A stretch of 64,000 nucleotides of DNA, taken from Candidatus Hebobacterum abditum. GTDB lineage: Bacteria; Armatimonadota; Hebobacteria; Hebobacterales; Hebobacteraceae. Positions 42,532 through 52,725 of the stretch are shown here, piece by piece. The notes under the pieces were generated by a model, which searched no databases, had not been told where the DNA came from, and worked only from the letters and a program-made list of their open reading frames with translations. How positions within the stretch are numbered: the first letter of the stretch is position 1; each line of letters begins with the position of its first letter. The stretch is taken from the NCBI GenBank assembly GCA_029821875.1, contig JALGXW010000007.1, positions 47,640 to 111,639 of the forward strand, written 5' to 3'. The translations under genes were made by a program, and so were the position numbers.

Positions 42532-43536
42532 CTATGATCGTCGAGCGCCGACGAACCGCGACCAGTAGAGCCGGTCGCCGAGCGCGTCGATGGCCACGCA
42601 GCGCTTGCGCGAGGAGGCATGGACGAACCGCCCACTGCCGATGTAGATGCCGGTGTGGTTGATCCGCCCCGACGTACTCACGAAGTAGAGCCGATCCCCT
42701 GGCAGGAGCTCGGTGTAGTTCACGGCTTGTCCGACTTCGAACTGCTCGGCGGCCGTCCGCGGCAGCCGGGCGCCCCTCGCGCCGAAGGTCGCCTGCACCA
42801 GCAGGGAGCAGTCAACGTCGTACGGCAGCCGCCCGCCGTAGCGGTAGGGAGTGCCCAGGTACCGCATCGCCTCCTGCACCACATCGGGGCGGCCGCCCTG
42901 CAGCATCGCCTCCAGCTCGGCCGCGGGGAGCTTGCGCTCTGTGAGCTGCACGCACGACCTGGAAACCCATCCGACCGAGCCGTCGATCATCACCACCCCG
43001 AAGTAGCCGCCATGCTCTGCGTTGACGATGAGTTGAGATCCGACCTCCGGCTCATAGAGTGCCTCGGCAGTCTCCGACTCGGACGGCTCGACGGTGATCG
43101 CGCACGAGTGGGTGACGACCGCGTAGCACGGGTCGATCAGGTTGAGGGCCGCCTGGTGACTCAGCTTCGGGGCCGGGCGGGCCGAAAGCGGGATGGCGAT
43201 GGCCTGGCCTTTGGTTACTCCCTCGGCGCCCAGATCATTGAACTGCCGGATGGCGGAGGCGCGCACGCCGAAGCGGGCGGCGATGTTCTCCACGGTGTCG
43301 CCGGCCTGCACCTGGTAGATCTCGTAGGAGAACTCCACCCCCCGTGCGGCCAGAGCCTGCTTTGCAGCCGCGTACTTCGGCTGCTCCCCAGGCGCTGGAG
43401 AGCCCTGTGCGGTCGTCTCCGACCACGCCGGGCCGACCAAGGTCGCGGCCATGGCGACGAGCCAGAGACCACAGAGCAGAAGTCTCAGGCAGGGGCAGAG
43501 TAGATGGGGGATAGGGGTGCGACACTTCGATGTCAT
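42532..43536 (-). CDS. Exported NlpC/P60 peptidoglycan endopeptidase with LysM
   Basis: 334 residues. A signal peptide (LRLLLCGLWLVAMAATLVGPAWS) is followed by a LysM domain (YQVQAGDTVENIAARFGVRASAIRQFNDL). An SH3-like region comes next (GSQLIVNAEHGGYFGVVMIDGSVGWVS), then NlpC/P60. Catalytic Cys is in YDVDCSLLVQATFG and His in INHTGIYIGSGRFVHASS. It cleaves stem peptides in cell-wall turnover. It lies 140 nt after rpsI and before the argC promoter. Confidence 0.94.
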   Translation of the reverse strand: MTSKCRTPIPHLLCPCLRLLLCGLWLVAMAATLVGPAWSETTAQGSPAPGEQPKYAAAKQALAARGVEFSYEIYQVQAGDTVENIAARFGVRASAIRQFNDLGAEGVTKGQAIAIPLSARPAPKLSHQAALNLIDPCYAVVTHSCAITVEPSESETAEALYEPEVGSQLIVNAEHGGYFGVVMIDGSVGWVSRSCVQLTERKLPAAELEAMLQGGRPDVVQEAMRYLGTPYRYGGRLPYDVDCSLLVQATFGARGARLPRTAAEQFEVGQAVNYTELLPGDRLYFVSTSGRINHTGIYIGSGRFVHASSRKRCVAIDALGDRLYWSRFVGARRS

Positions 43537-43676
43537 GCTTCCGGCATGCCCCGATTAGCTTATTCCACGGCTGGGCGGGCCTTCGCCGGCGTGTGATGTG
43601 TGGATGGAGTGGCTCCCGGCGACGGACTGGCCCTGCAAGGGAGGCGGCGGGGCCTCGGCTCGGGAGCCGGGCTGGG

Positions 43677-44066
43677 TCAACGCTTCTTGAACTGGAACCC
43701 GCGCCGCGCCCGCTTGCGGCCGTACTTCTTTCGCTCCTTCACTCGCGGATCTCGCGTGAGAAATCCGGCCCTTCGCAGAACGGGCCGAAGCGATTCGTCG
43801 ACCTGGAGCAGCGCCTTGGCGATGCCATGTCTGAGCGCGCCCGCCTGGCCGGCGATTCCCCCGCCGAGGCACTTGGCGCGGACGTCGAACTCACCTGGCC
43901 GCTCCACGGCGTGGAAGGGAGAGCGGACGATCAACTCCAGTGTCGGGCGCCGCACGTAATCCCCCAGAGGCTGGCCATTGACCGTGATCTCTCCCTGTCC
44001 CGACTGCAGCCAGACCTTGGCGGTCGCGTTCTTTCGATGCCCGGTTGCGTAGTATTCCTGCGGCAC
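43677..44066 (-). CDS. rpsI: Ribosomal protein S9
   Basis: Head protein of the small subunit whose C-terminal tail reaches the P-site tRNA. 129 residues from [18 protein letters not shown] to [16 protein letters not shown], the expected basic end. It follows rplM by 58 nt as usual. The 140 nt after it contain a small imperfect hairpin near 43655 but no clear U-tract. Confidence 0.97.
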   Translation of the reverse strand: MPQEYYATGHRKNATAKVWLQSGQGEITVNGQPLGDYVRRPTLELIVRSPFHAVERPGEFDVRAKCLGGGIAGQAGALRHGIAKALLQVDESLRPVLRRAGFLTRDPRVKERKKYGRKRARRGFQFKKR

Positions 44067-44124
44067 GTCTACCTCCTACTTCATCCTACGTCGTCCTACT
44101 TCGTGCCCGCTCTCCCCTACTTCC

Positions 44125-44586
44125 TCACACCGTCCTCGCGTGCGGCGGCTCGTAGGGAGCCGGCATCTGCGCCTGATGAGGGTGCTCGCCATCGGCGTAG
44201 ACCTTCAGCTTCCGAAGCATCCCCCGGCCCAGCGGCGTATGTGGCAGCATCCCCCGCACAGCTTCCCGCAAGGCGCGGGCCGGATTCCGACGCAGCAGCG
44301 AGCCGTAGGACTCGGACTTCAGCCCTCCGGGCCACCCCGAATGGCGATGGCGCATCGTCTTGCTACCCTTGTCACCGGTGAGCACCAGCCCGGCCGCGTT
44401 GATCACGACCACGTGATCGCCGGTGTCCACATGGGGGGTGAAGCTGGGTTTATGCTTGCCGCGCAGCACGGCGGCGATGTCGGCCGCCAGCCGCCCCAGC
44501 ACCAGGCCCTGGCCATCGATCAGCAGCCAGCGGCGTTCCACCTCCCCCGGCTTCGCAGAATAGGTTCTCGTGTTCTTCGTCCTCAT
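44125..44586 (-). CDS. rplM: Ribosomal protein L13
   Basis: Early-assembling large-subunit protein. 153 residues from ATG 44586 (MRTKNTRTYSAKPGEVERRWLLID). Conserved GDHVVVINA and LPHTPLGRGMLRKLKVY are present. The ribosome site is weak. It pairs with rpsI. Confidence 0.96.
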   Translation of the reverse strand: MRTKNTRTYSAKPGEVERRWLLIDGQGLVLGRLAADIAAVLRGKHKPSFTPHVDTGDHVVVINAAGLVLTGDKGSKTMRHRHSGWPGGLKSESYGSLLRRNPARALREAVRGMLPHTPLGRGMLRKLKVYADGEHPHQAQMPAPYEPPHARTV

Positions 44587-44660
44587 AGCAGGCAAACCGT
44601 CCTGACGTTCACTTCGCTCGCGTCGGCCCGGCAACGGCCGCGCCCGGGAGGGCCGCGCCC

Positions 44661-45395
44661 CTAATATGATACCTGGACCAGGCATAGCCCGCAAGCGGGC
44701 GCGGGCGGGCACTTGGGCAAGCGCTCACGGCTCGCCAGCGCCTCAGCCAGCGCGCCGCCCTCGATCCTGCCCCGGCCGACCCCTATCAAACCGGCGACGA
44801 TGTTGCGCACCATCTGGTAGAGGAAGCCGTCGGCCTCGGCCGCGATCTCGATGCGCCTGCCGGTCCGCCGGCACTCCAGGCGCGTCAGGTTCCTTTCAGT
44901 TGTCTTCGTCTCAGACCCAGAGGCCTGAAACGCCCGGAAATCGTGCCGACCCACGAGCGGCGCGGCCGCCTCGTTCATGGCGGCCAGGTCGAGCCGATCC
45001 GGCAACACCAGGGCGAACCGCCCGGCTATCGGCGAGGGCGCGGCGCGCTCGATCAACGTATACCGATAGGCCCGGCTCCGAGCGCACCGCCGCGCATGGA
45101 ATCCGGCGCCCACCTCTTCCCAGGCCTGCACCTTCACGTCATCCGGCAGGGATGCGTTGAGCGCGCCGCCCAACCGGTCCAGCTCCACCGGCCGCGTGGT
45201 GTGGAAGTTCACCACCTGCCCGATGGCATGGACGCCGGTATCGGTCCGACCCGCGCCGACGATCTTGACCTCTTCGGCGAGCAGCTTCGAGAAGCGCTCT
45301 TCCAACACCCCCTGTACGGTGCGGAGCTTCCGCTGACGCTGGAATCCATGGAACCCCGTCCCGTCGTATTCCAGGATCAGCTTGATGTTGCGCAT
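44661..45395 (-). CDS. truA: tRNA pseudouridine synthase A
   Basis: Modifies uridines 38-40 in the tRNA anticodon arm. 244 residues from MRNIKLILEYDGTGFHGFQRQ. The catalytic Asp is in GAGRTDTGVHA. A typical downstream neighbour of rplQ in the alpha operon. A start seven codons earlier (TTG) is possible; no strong ribosome site distinguishes them. Confidence 0.96.
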   Translation of the reverse strand: MRNIKLILEYDGTGFHGFQRQRKLRTVQGVLEERFSKLLAEEVKIVGAGRTDTGVHAIGQVVNFHTTRPVELDRLGGALNASLPDDVKVQAWEEVGAGFHARRCARSRAYRYTLIERAAPSPIAGRFALVLPDRLDLAAMNEAAAPLVGRHDFRAFQASGSETKTTERNLTRLECRRTGRRIEIAAEADGFLYQMVRNIVAGLIGVGRGRIEGGALAEALASRERLPKCPPAPACGLCLVQVSY

Positions 45396-45439
45396 CAGCC
45401 GCGCTTCGCCCGCCAATCAGTCGCGCATCGGCGGCGCCC

Positions 45440-45913
45440 CTACTCTTCGGGCGCCGTGTAGTCGACGAGCTGCAGCTTCACCAGCTCCGCGCCGTCTCCG
45501 CGGCGAGAGCCGATCCGGATGATCCGCGAGTATCCGCCCGGGCGGTCCTGATACTGTGGCGCAACGTGCTCGAACAGGTGCCTCACGGAGTTGTCAACCG
45601 CGCTGGGACTCCGGCCCGCCTGCACGTCCTTCTCCAGCTCGCCGCTGGCCGGCGCCTCTCGGTGGGAGCCCTCCTTCATGCGGACGAGCCCGGTTCGGGG
45701 CATCAGCGTTCGGCGCGCAAGACGGCGGTGGTGGACCGAGTCCTCCTTCGCCAGCGTGATGAGCTTCTCGGCTATCTTCCGCGCCTCTTTCGCCCGCGCG
45801 GCCGTCGTCTCGACGCTCCCGTGCCACAGAAGCGATGTCACCAGGTTGTGCAGGAGAGCCAGCCTCTGGTCAGTCGCTCGCCCGAGGCGGCGCCCCGATT
45901 GTCGGTGTCTCAC
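45440..45913 (-). CDS. rplQ: Ribosomal protein L17 with internal insertion
   Basis: Lines the exit tunnel. 157 residues, about 35-40 more than usual. The normal start [12 protein letters not shown] and end [21 protein letters not shown] are intact. The extra stretch lies around [23 protein letters not shown] and what follows, before the conserved [13 protein letters not shown]. It follows rpoA by 27 nt as usual. Confidence 0.95.
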   Translation of the reverse strand: MRHRQSGRRLGRATDQRLALLHNLVTSLLWHGSVETTAARAKEARKIAEKLITLAKEDSVHHRRLARRTLMPRTGLVRMKEGSHREAPASGELEKDVQAGRSPSAVDNSVRHLFEHVAPQYQDRPGGYSRIIRIGSRRGDGAELVKLQLVDYTAPEE

Positions 45914-45940
45914 GGGTCGCAGTTCCTCCTCACGGGACCT

Positions 45941-46966
45941 CTAGGCCTCGGCGTCATCTCCGCCAGCTTCGGCGGCATCGTCATCGGAGTCCGAGGTGAG
46001 GGTCAGGTCCATCCCAGCGAGCTTCTCCTTGACCTCCACCAGCGACTTGCGCCCGAAGTTGCGGATCGCCATCAGGTCGGCCTCGGTGCGCTGCACCAGC
46101 TCGCCGATGCTGCCGATGCCCTCTCGGCGCAGGCAGTTCGAGGTCCTCACGGAGAAGTCGAGGTCCTCGATCCTGGTCTGAAGCTGCCGCGAGGTGGCCG
46201 ACTCGACCTCCGGAAGCCCGGCGAGCTCCTCTTCCTGCTGCTGGAAGTCGAAGAACAGGATCAGATAGCGGTCCAGAACCTTGGCCGCGTCGCTGACGGC
46301 GTCGGCGGGGTCGATGGTGCCGTTTGTCCTCACCTCCAAGATCAGCCGGTCGAAGTCCGTCATATGGCCGACCCGGGTCGGCTCGACGCGGAATCCGACT
46401 CTCCGGATCGGGGTGAACACCGAATCCACCGGGATGGCGCCGATCGGGCGGCGGCTCGTGTCGTGCTCCTCTGCGGGCACGTAGCCCCGACCGCGCTCGA
46501 CCTCCATCTGGATGTTCAGCGCGGCCTCGGGCGTGTCGAGCGTGGCGACATGGAGGTCCTTGTTCACGACTTCCACATCGCTGGGCGCCTCGACGTCGGC
46601 CGCGAGCACCTCGCCCGCGCCGGAGCGCTCGATGCGCAGAATGCGCGGCCCCTCGGCGGGCGGTTGGGCCAGCTCCGGGCCTTCCGGAGTCTCGAGGACC
46701 TTGATGGCGAGCTCCTTCAGGTTCAGCAGTATCTCGGTCGTATCCTCAACCACGCCGGGTATCGTCGAGAACTCATGGAGCACGCCCTCGATGGTGACGA
46801 AGGTGATGGCCGCGCCGGGTATCGAGGACAACAGCACCCGCCGCAGCGCGTTGCCCAGGGTGGCCCCGTAGCCGCGCTCGAGCGGCTCCACGACGAACTC
46901 CCCGTGGGTGGGATCGCTGCCATCATCCAATCGCTCTATTCTGGGCGTCAAAGTGTCGATGATCAT
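45941..46966 (-). CDS. rpoA: RNA polymerase subunit alpha
   Basis: Assembles RNA polymerase and contacts UP elements and activators. 341 residues. The N-terminal domain has FVVEPLERGYGATLGNALRRVLLSSIPG, and the C-terminal domain EDLDFSVRTSNCLRREGIGSIGELV is followed by KSLVEVKEKL. It ends with an acidic tail (SDSDDDAAEAGGDDAEA) longer than in most bacteria. Confidence 0.98.
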   Translation of the reverse strand: MIIDTLTPRIERLDDGSDPTHGEFVVEPLERGYGATLGNALRRVLLSSIPGAAITFVTIEGVLHEFSTIPGVVEDTTEILLNLKELAIKVLETPEGPELAQPPAEGPRILRIERSGAGEVLAADVEAPSDVEVVNKDLHVATLDTPEAALNIQMEVERGRGYVPAEEHDTSRRPIGAIPVDSVFTPIRRVGFRVEPTRVGHMTDFDRLILEVRTNGTIDPADAVSDAAKVLDRYLILFFDFQQQEEELAGLPEVESATSRQLQTRIEDLDFSVRTSNCLRREGIGSIGELVQRTEADLMAIRNFGRKSLVEVKEKLAGMDLTLTSDSDDDAAEAGGDDAEA

Positions 46967-47002
46967 GGGACCATCCTCCTGCCTCCGGCTGCTCCGCCGG
47001 GC

Positions 47003-47635
47003 CTACCGCGAGTAGTACTCGACCACAAGCTCTTCTTGGATCTGCGTGTCGATCTCATCCCGTGTCGGAATCGACAGCACCGTGCCCCGCATCGCGTCGC
47101 CCTCGATCTGGAGCCACGGCGGCAGCCGCCGCCCGCCCGCGCCGGCCACTGCGGCGACGATCGGCGGACAGCTCCGGCTCGACTCGACGACGGAGATGCT
47201 GTCTCCCGGTCGCACCTGGTAGGACGGGATGTTCACCGGGCGGTCGTTCACGGTGAAGTGGCCGTGGTTCACCAACTCCCGCGCCTGCGGGCGCGAGCAG
47301 GCGAAGCCCAGGCGGTAGATGACGTTGTCGAGACGGCGCTCGAGCAGCTGAAGCAGCGCCTCTCCTGTCACGCCGATGCGTCGGGCCGCCTGTCCGAAGT
47401 AGCGGCGGAACTGCCGCTCGAGCAGGCCGTAGATGCGCCGCAGCTTCTGCTTCTCCCGAAGCTGAATCCCGTAGTCCGATATACGGCGCCGCATCCTGCG
47501 CTGGGCCTGTTCTCCCGGCGGGTAGGCGCGCTTCTCGATGGCGCACTTGGCAGAGAAGCAGCGGTCGCCCTTCAGATAGAGCCGCACGCCCTCTCGGCGA
47601 CACAGCCTGCAGACTGCTCCACGATACCTAGCCAT
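47003..47635 (-). CDS. rpsD: Ribosomal protein S4, zinc-binding form
   Basis: Primary 16S rRNA binder and fidelity protein. 210 residues. The N-terminus has four cysteines (C9, C12, C26, C31) for zinc, the S4 domain is [27 protein letters not shown], and the C-terminal end is [10 protein letters not shown]. It follows rpsK as usual. Confidence 0.97.
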   Translation of the reverse strand: MARYRGAVCRLCRREGVRLYLKGDRCFSAKCAIEKRAYPPGEQAQRRMRRRISDYGIQLREKQKLRRIYGLLERQFRRYFGQAARRIGVTGEALLQLLERRLDNVIYRLGFACSRPQARELVNHGHFTVNDRPVNIPSYQVRPGDSISVVESSRSCPPIVAAVAGAGGRRLPPWLQIEGDAMRGTVLSIPTRDEIDTQIQEELVVEYYSR

Positions 47636-47679
47636 TCATTCCTTCCCCGTTCGTCCTTTTGTCGTCTCGTGCCGGCGCC

Positions 47680-48069
47680 TCAGATCCGGCGGCGCCTCGG
47701 CGGCCGACACCCATTGTGCGGGATCGGCGTGATGTCGCGGATGCTCGCCACTTCGAGCCCCGCGCTCTGCAGCGACCTGATGGCCGTCTCCCGGCCGCCG
47801 CCCGGTCCCCTGACGTACACGTCCACGCGGCGCATGCCAGCGTCGAGGACCTTCCTCGCCACGGCCTCCGCCGCCAGGCGCGCAGCAAATGGCGTTCCCT
47901 TTTTCGTGCCCCTGAACCCGACCGTGCCCGAGCTCGCCCATGCGACCACGCCGCCCTCGGTGTCGGTGATGGTCACGATCGTGTTGTTGAAGGTCGACTG
48001 CACGTAGGCGCGGCCCTGACTCGGTACCCGCCGGTCGCCCCGTTTCGGTCTCGAACTCTGTCGTGCCAT
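47680..48069 (-). CDS. rpsK: Ribosomal protein S11
   Basis: Platform protein near the Shine-Dalgarno pairing site. 129 residues with [28 protein letters not shown] and the end [17 protein letters not shown], both typical. Confidence 0.98.
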   Translation of the reverse strand: MARQSSRPKRGDRRVPSQGRAYVQSTFNNTIVTITDTEGGVVAWASSGTVGFRGTKKGTPFAARLAAEAVARKVLDAGMRRVDVYVRGPGGGRETAIRSLQSAGLEVASIRDITPIPHNGCRPPRRRRI

Positions 48070-48099
48070 GAGGATCTCTCTCCGCTTCGGCTGCCTGGC

Positions 48100-48471
48100 C
48101 TACCGACGCCGGCGGATGCCGACCGTCCGCTTCGGCCCCTTCCGGGTGCGGGCGTTGGTCCGCGTCCGCTGCCCCCGTACCGGCAGGCCGCGCCGGTGGC
48201 GGATGCCGCGGTAGCATCCGATGTCGATCAGTCGCTGGATGTTCGCCGAGACGATACGTCGCAGGTCTCCCTCCACCTGGAGGTTGCGCTCTATGTAGTC
48301 GCGCAGCCGCGTGATCTCGTCCTCGGTCATGTCGCGCACGCGGGTATCCGGGCTGACTCCGGCCTCCCTGAGGATGTTGCTGCTGGTCGAGTGGCCGACG
48401 CCGTAGATGTAGGTAAGCGCGACCGAAAGGCGCTTGTCTCGCGGAAGATCGACTCCTGCTATCCGTGCCAT
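48100..48471 (-). CDS. rpsM: Ribosomal protein S13
   Basis: Head protein that contacts P-site tRNA and the bridge to the large subunit. 123 residues, [26 protein letters not shown] and [15 protein letters not shown] as expected, with the basic tail. Confidence 0.98.
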   Translation of the reverse strand: MARIAGVDLPRDKRLSVALTYIYGVGHSTSSNILREAGVSPDTRVRDMTEDEITRLRDYIERNLQVEGDLRRIVSANIQRLIDIGCYRGIRHRRGLPVRGQRTRTNARTRKGPKRTVGIRRRR

Positions 48472-48500
48472 TCAGACTTCTCCCTCGGCCATTGGGCCGG

Positions 48501-48614
48501 TCAGCCTTGCACCTGCTTGTGCTTGGCCTTCTCGCAGATCACCCTCACCTTACCGTGTCGGCGAATGATCTTGCAGCGGTCGCACATCTTCTTGACCGAT
48601 GATCTCACTTTCAC
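48501..48614 (-). CDS. rpmJ: Ribosomal protein L36, zinc-binding form
   Basis: 37 residues from GTG at 48614 ([20 protein letters not shown]). Zinc ligands C11, C14, C27 and H32 are complete. It begins 2 nt after map stops and lies before rpsM. The usual infA between map and rpmJ is absent. Confidence 0.93.
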   Translation of the reverse strand: MKVRSSVKKMCDRCKIIRRHGKVRVICEKAKHKQVQG

Positions 48615-48616
48615 AG

Positions 48617-49465
48617 CTATCCTCCGGCCTGCGCCCGCGCGGCCGGCCGGTCGCCTGCTGCGCGCCCCGCGGCCCGCAGGGTCAGCACTTCACATCCGTC
48701 TTCCGTTATGGCGATCGTGTGTTCGAAGTGCGCTGACAGCGACCCATCCCGCGTGCGGTAGGTCCAGCCGTCGTCGTCCTGCACCACCTGCCACGATCCC
48801 TGGTTCACCATCGGCTCGATGGCGAGCGTCATGCCGGCCACCAACTCCGGCGAGTCCTTCGCCCCGCCGTCCACGAAGTTCGGCACGTGCGGGGCCTCGT
48901 GCATCGCGCGCCCCACCCCGTGGCCCACCAGCTTCCGCACCACCGAATACCCGTGCGCCTCGGCGTGCCGCTGGATGGCGGCGGAGATGTCTGCAACTCT
49001 GTTGCCCGGCCGCGCCTGCTCGACGCCCTGTGCAAGCGACTCGCGGGTCACTCGCATCAACCGGCGCGCATCCTTCGATACCTCGCCGACCGCCACCGTG
49101 GCCGCCGCGTCGGCGATCATCCCGTCCACCGTGGCGCCGACATCGAAGGAGATGACGTCTCCCTCCCGCAGCACCCGCTCGCCGGGGATTCCGTGCACCA
49201 CCTCGTCGTTCACGGAGGCGCATATGTTCGCCGGATAGCCGTAGAGCCCGCGGAACGTCGGCGTCCCGCCGAAGCTCCGGATCGCTCCCTCGGCCAGCCG
49301 GTCCAGTTCTCCCGTTGTCGTGCCCGGCCGCGCCGCTCCGGCCAGCCGTTCGAGCACCAAAGCTACTATCTGCCCCGCCCGCCTCATGCGGGCGATCTCG
49401 TGCTCGTCCTTCAGCGCGACCTTCCGTGCCGCGCCCCGGCCCGGATTGCGCTTGCGGCCGATCAA
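48617..49465 (-). CDS. map: Methionine aminopeptidase type I
   Basis: Removes the initiator methionine. About 282 residues from a TTG start that overlaps the adk stop as TTGA. Metal-ligand motifs: [20 protein letters not shown] (two Asp), [12 protein letters not shown] (His), LAIEPMV and FEHTIAI (two Glu). The C-terminal tail is a disordered Ala/Arg-rich run. Confidence 0.97.
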   Translation of the reverse strand: MIGRKRNPGRGAARKVALKDEHEIARMRRAGQIVALVLERLAGAARPGTTTGELDRLAEGAIRSFGGTPTFRGLYGYPANICASVNDEVVHGIPGERVLREGDVISFDVGATVDGMIADAAATVAVGEVSKDARRLMRVTRESLAQGVEQARPGNRVADISAAIQRHAEAHGYSVVRKLVGHGVGRAMHEAPHVPNFVDGGAKDSPELVAGMTLAIEPMVNQGSWQVVQDDDGWTYRTRDGSLSAHFEHTIAITEDGCEVLTLRAAGRAAGDRPAARAQAGG

Positions 49466-50139
49466 GCCTTCTGCTCCTGCGCGGCCGCGTGGGCGGCCCC
49501 AACGAGCCTCTCGATCTCGCGCACGACATTGTCGACGCCGATCGTCCCGTCGATCTCCCTCAGCAACTCCTGCCGCCGGTAGAAATCCAGCAGCGGCCGC
49601 GTCTGCTCCTCGTACACCTCCAGCCGCGTGTGGATCACCTCCGGCGCCTCGTCGTCTCGCCGGATGAGGTCACCCGAGCACTTGTCGCACACATCCTCCT
49701 TCTCGGAGGGCATGGTATCGACATGATACACCGCGTAGCAGGCCGCGCACGTGCGCCGCCCGGCCAGTCTGCGCTGTATCTCCTCCTCCGGCACGCGAAG
49801 GTAGACCACCGCGTCCAGCTCCCGGCCGATCTCCCGGAGCCGCGCATCCAGGGCCTCCGCCTGGGCGACGGTGCGCGGGAAGCCGTCGAGCACGTAGCCT
49901 TCCTGCGCGTCTGGCTGCGACAGCCTCTCGGACATCATATCCAGGATCAGCTCATCGGGCACCAGCTCTCCCCGATCCATGTATGGCCTGGCTCGCCGGC
50001 CCAGCTCCGTGCCCTCCCTGACGTTGGCGCGCAGCAGGTCGCCAGAGGCGATGTGGGGGATGCTCCGTCGCCTCCCCAGCGCGCTGGCCTGGGTTCCCTT
50101 GCCGGACCCTGGCGGACCCAGCAGCACGATCCTGATCAT
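49462..50139 (-). CDS. adk: Adenylate kinase with zinc lid
   Basis: Interconverts ATP, AMP and ADP. 225 residues. The P-loop is GPPGSGKGTQA and the AMP site GFPRTVAQAEALD. The lid carries CAAC and CDKC (C...C zinc form). It overlaps secY as ATGA. Confidence 0.98.
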   Translation of the reverse strand: MIRIVLLGPPGSGKGTQASALGRRRSIPHIASGDLLRANVREGTELGRRARPYMDRGELVPDELILDMMSERLSQPDAQEGYVLDGFPRTVAQAEALDARLREIGRELDAVVYLRVPEEEIQRRLAGRRTCAACYAVYHVDTMPSEKEDVCDKCSGDLIRRDDEAPEVIHTRLEVYEEQTRPLLDFYRRQELLREIDGTIGVDNVVREIERLVGAAHAAAQEQKA

Positions 50140-51428
50140 TTGATGAATCCCTCGTACTGGCGCATAACGAGGTGGGCCTCGATCTGCTGCATCGTGTCGA
50201 GGGCCACGCCGACCAGGATCAGCAGCGAAGTGCCGCCGACCACGGTGAAGCTCTGCACGCCGGTGATGTCGGGCACGTAGTACGACAGCAGCGCGATCAC
50301 CCCGAGGAAGAGCGCGCCGGCCAGGGTGATGCGACTCAGCACCCGGTCCAGGTGGCGCTCGGTGGGCCGGCCCGGCCTGATGCCGGGAACGAAGCTCCCG
50401 TACTTCTTCAGGTTATCCGCCACGTCGGCGACATTGAACGACACGGCCGTGTAGAAATAAGTGAAGAAGATGACGGTCGCGAAGTAGATCCCTGATGCGA
50501 CCCAGCTTTCCCCGGGCGTGAAGAAGTCGCCCATCCGCCGCATGAATTCTCCCCAGCCCCCGGTGAGGCCCTGGCCGAAGCTGGCGACCTGGGCCGGCAA
50601 CAGCACCACCGCGACGGCGAAGATGATGGGGATGACGCCGGCCGTGTTCACCTTGATCGGCAGGAAACTGCTGCCGCCGCTGTAGATCCGCGTGCCCACC
50701 ACCCGCTTCGCCGACTGGATGCTGATGCGCCGCTCGCCCTTCGTGATGTAGATGATGCCGGCAACGGTCACCAGCCAGACCACCAGCAGCGCGAAGATGT
50801 TCGGCCAACTGATCACCCCGGCCTGCCACGTCTGGACTGTCCGAATCACCTGCCCCGGCATGCCGGCGACGATCCCGACGAAGATGATGAGCGATACGCC
50901 TTGGCCGATGCCTTTGTCGGTGATCTGCTCGGCCATCCACATGAGGAAGCAGGTGCCGCCGGTCAACGTCAGCACAATCGGTATCAGGCCCACGCCGCTG
51001 GCCTGCAGGATCCCGCCGGTCGTGAGCCAGGTGCACATCATGCTTGCCTGCACCATGGCCAGGAAGATGGTCAGCCATCGCGTCCACTGTGAGATCTTCT
51101 TCTTCCCTGCCTCGCCCTCTTTCGCCACCTCCTGGATGCGCGGGATGGCGATTCCCAGTAGCTGGAAGATGATGGAGGCATTGATGTACGGCATGATGCC
51201 CATCGCCAGGATCGAGAAGCGGCGGAACGCGCCGCCAGAGAACATGTCGAACAGCCCGAGCAGGGCGCCCTGCTCGACCAGCTTTCGCATCTGCTCGTGA
51301 TTGATGTTCGGCACCGGGATGTGGGCGCCGATCACGAACACGGCGAACATGCCGAATACGAACAGGATGCGCCGCCGCAAGTCCGGCAGCTTGAAGGCAG
51401 CTATCATTGGTCCGAGCACGCCGACCAC
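50136..51428 (-). CDS. secY: Protein translocase subunit SecY
   Basis: Ten-helix channel for protein export and membrane insertion. About 430 residues from a GTG at 51428 behind GGAGG; the ATG at 51407 is an alternative. The plug region and the conserved loop ESWVASGIYFATVIFFTYFYTAV are recognisable. Overlap with adk shows coupling. Confidence 0.97.
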   Translation of the reverse strand: MVGVLGPMIAAFKLPDLRRRILFVFGMFAVFVIGAHIPVPNINHEQMRKLVEQGALLGLFDMFSGGAFRRFSILAMGIMPYINASIIFQLLGIAIPRIQEVAKEGEAGKKKISQWTRWLTIFLAMVQASMMCTWLTTGGILQASGVGLIPIVLTLTGGTCFLMWMAEQITDKGIGQGVSLIIFVGIVAGMPGQVIRTVQTWQAGVISWPNIFALLVVWLVTVAGIIYITKGERRISIQSAKRVVGTRIYSGGSSFLPIKVNTAGVIPIIFAVAVVLLPAQVASFGQGLTGGWGEFMRRMGDFFTPGESWVASGIYFATVIFFTYFYTAVSFNVADVADNLKKYGSFVPGIRPGRPTERHLDRVLSRITLAGALFLGVIALLSYYVPDITGVQSFTVVGGTSLLILVGVALDTMQQIEAHLVMRQYEGFIK

Positions 51429-51429
51429 G

Positions 51430-51888
51430 TCAGATGACCTCCGCCGTTCCTCCGGCGGCCTCGATCTTCTCCTTGGCCGCCGCCGTGAAGTGATGGGCCC
51501 GCACCGTCAGCGCCTTGTTCAGCTCGCCATCGCCGAGGACGCGCACCCCGTCCCCGAGCTTGCGGATGACGCGGCGCTCCAGCAGCGTCTCCGGCGTCAC
51601 CTCCGCGCCCGCGTCGAACCGGTCCTCCAGCCGCCCCACGTTCACCTCCGCCCAGCTGCGGCGGAAGATGCCGATGTTGCGGGAGGCCTTGCTCAGCCCC
51701 CTGCGCTTGCGCAGCCGCCGGTAGAGCGGCGTCTGGCCGCCCTCGAACCCGGGCCGGATCTTGCTGCGGGCCTTCTGGCCCTTCATGCCGCGGCCCGAGG
51801 TCTTGCCGTGTCCTGAGCCGATGCCCCGGCCGACGCGCTTGCGCCTCTTCTTTGCCCCCGGTGCGGGGGATAACTCGTCAATCTGCAT
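51430..51888 (-). CDS. rplO: Ribosomal protein L15
   Basis: Late-assembling large-subunit protein. 152 residues: [34 protein letters not shown] and the [16 protein letters not shown] stretch are typical. The gene ends 1 nt before secY. Confidence 0.97.
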   Translation of the reverse strand: MQIDELSPAPGAKKRRKRVGRGIGSGHGKTSGRGMKGQKARSKIRPGFEGGQTPLYRRLRKRRGLSKASRNIGIFRRSWAEVNVGRLEDRFDAGAEVTPETLLERRVIRKLGDGVRVLGDGELNKALTVRAHHFTAAAKEKIEAAGGTAEVI

Positions 51889-51899
51889 CGGATGCCTCT

Positions 51900-52124
51900 T
51901 CAGCCTTCCGGCTCGTCCTCTGCCGGCTCAGTCGCCTGCTCTTCTTCTATCTCCTCAACCTCGACCAGATGGCCGATTGTCCTGACCATCCCCCGCACGG
52001 CCGGCGTGTCCGGCCGCACGACGGCTCGGTTGATCCGAGTCAGCCCCAGCGCCCGCGCCGTCACCTGCTGGTTCTTCGGATGGCCGATGAGACTGCGGCG
52101 CAGCCTGATGCGGAACTGGCTCAT
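51900..52124 (-). CDS. rpmD: Ribosomal protein L30 with acidic tail
   Basis: 74 residues. The L30 core ([44 protein letters not shown]) fills the first 55, and an acidic tail ([20 protein letters not shown]) follows. Its ATG overlaps the rpsE stop as ATGA. Confidence 0.96.
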   Translation of the reverse strand: MSQFRIRLRRSLIGHPKNQQVTARALGLTRINRAVVRPDTPAVRGMVRTIGHLVEVEEIEEEQATEPAEDEPEG

Positions 52125-52714
52125 GCGCTCTCCTCCGCGGCCTCTTCAGCCTCCTCCTCGTCCTCCGGCTGGACCTCCGGCGGCAGCAGGTCGAGGTGAT
52201 ACCGGTCGGCGATCTCCTCCGGCGGCCGGCCTCTCGTCGCCGCCACCTCCCGAACCGTGCGCAGGCTCTTCAGCCCTGCCAGGGCGGCCCGCGCGATGTT
52301 GATGGGGTTGCTCGAACCCATCGATTTTGACAGCACGTCCTTGATACCCGCCGCCTCTACGACGGCCCGCACCGCCCCTCCGGCGATCACGCCGGTGCCG
52401 GGAGAGGCCGGCTTCAGCAGCACCCGGGCCGCGCCATAGCGCGATTCCACCGGGTGCGGAATCGTGCTCCCCAGCATCGCAACCTTCGTCAGATTCTTCT
52501 TCGCCTCGTCGGCCGCTTTCCGAATGGCGATCGGCACCTCGGTCGACTTCCCCAGCCCGACCCCGACCGATCCCGCGCTATCGCCGACCACAACCAGCGC
52601 GTTCCAGCGCAGCGTCCGGCCGCCCTTGTGAACCTTCTGGACGCGGTTCAAGGAGACCAGCTTCTCCTCCAACGCCTGCTCGCCAAGCCCATTCGTGCCC
52701 GAGAACGCTCTCAT
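52121..52714 (-). CDS. rpsE: Ribosomal protein S5 with acidic tail
   Basis: Fidelity protein at the mRNA entrance. 197 residues: [56 protein letters not shown] and the NPINIARA end are typical. A tail [14 protein letters not shown] follows the normal end. Confidence 0.97.
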   Translation of the reverse strand: MRAFSGTNGLGEQALEEKLVSLNRVQKVHKGGRTLRWNALVVVGDSAGSVGVGLGKSTEVPIAIRKAADEAKKNLTKVAMLGSTIPHPVESRYGAARVLLKPASPGTGVIAGGAVRAVVEAAGIKDVLSKSMGSSNPINIARAALAGLKSLRTVREVAATRGRPPEEIADRYHLDLLPPEVQPEDEEEAEEAAEESA

Positions 52715-52725
52715 AGTCGAACTCC

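Noticed and set aside
43537..43676. A rho-independent terminator after rpsI
   Set aside because: Only a short CGGCTC/GAGCCG pairing with a tight loop and no U-tract was found, too weak to list as a terminator.
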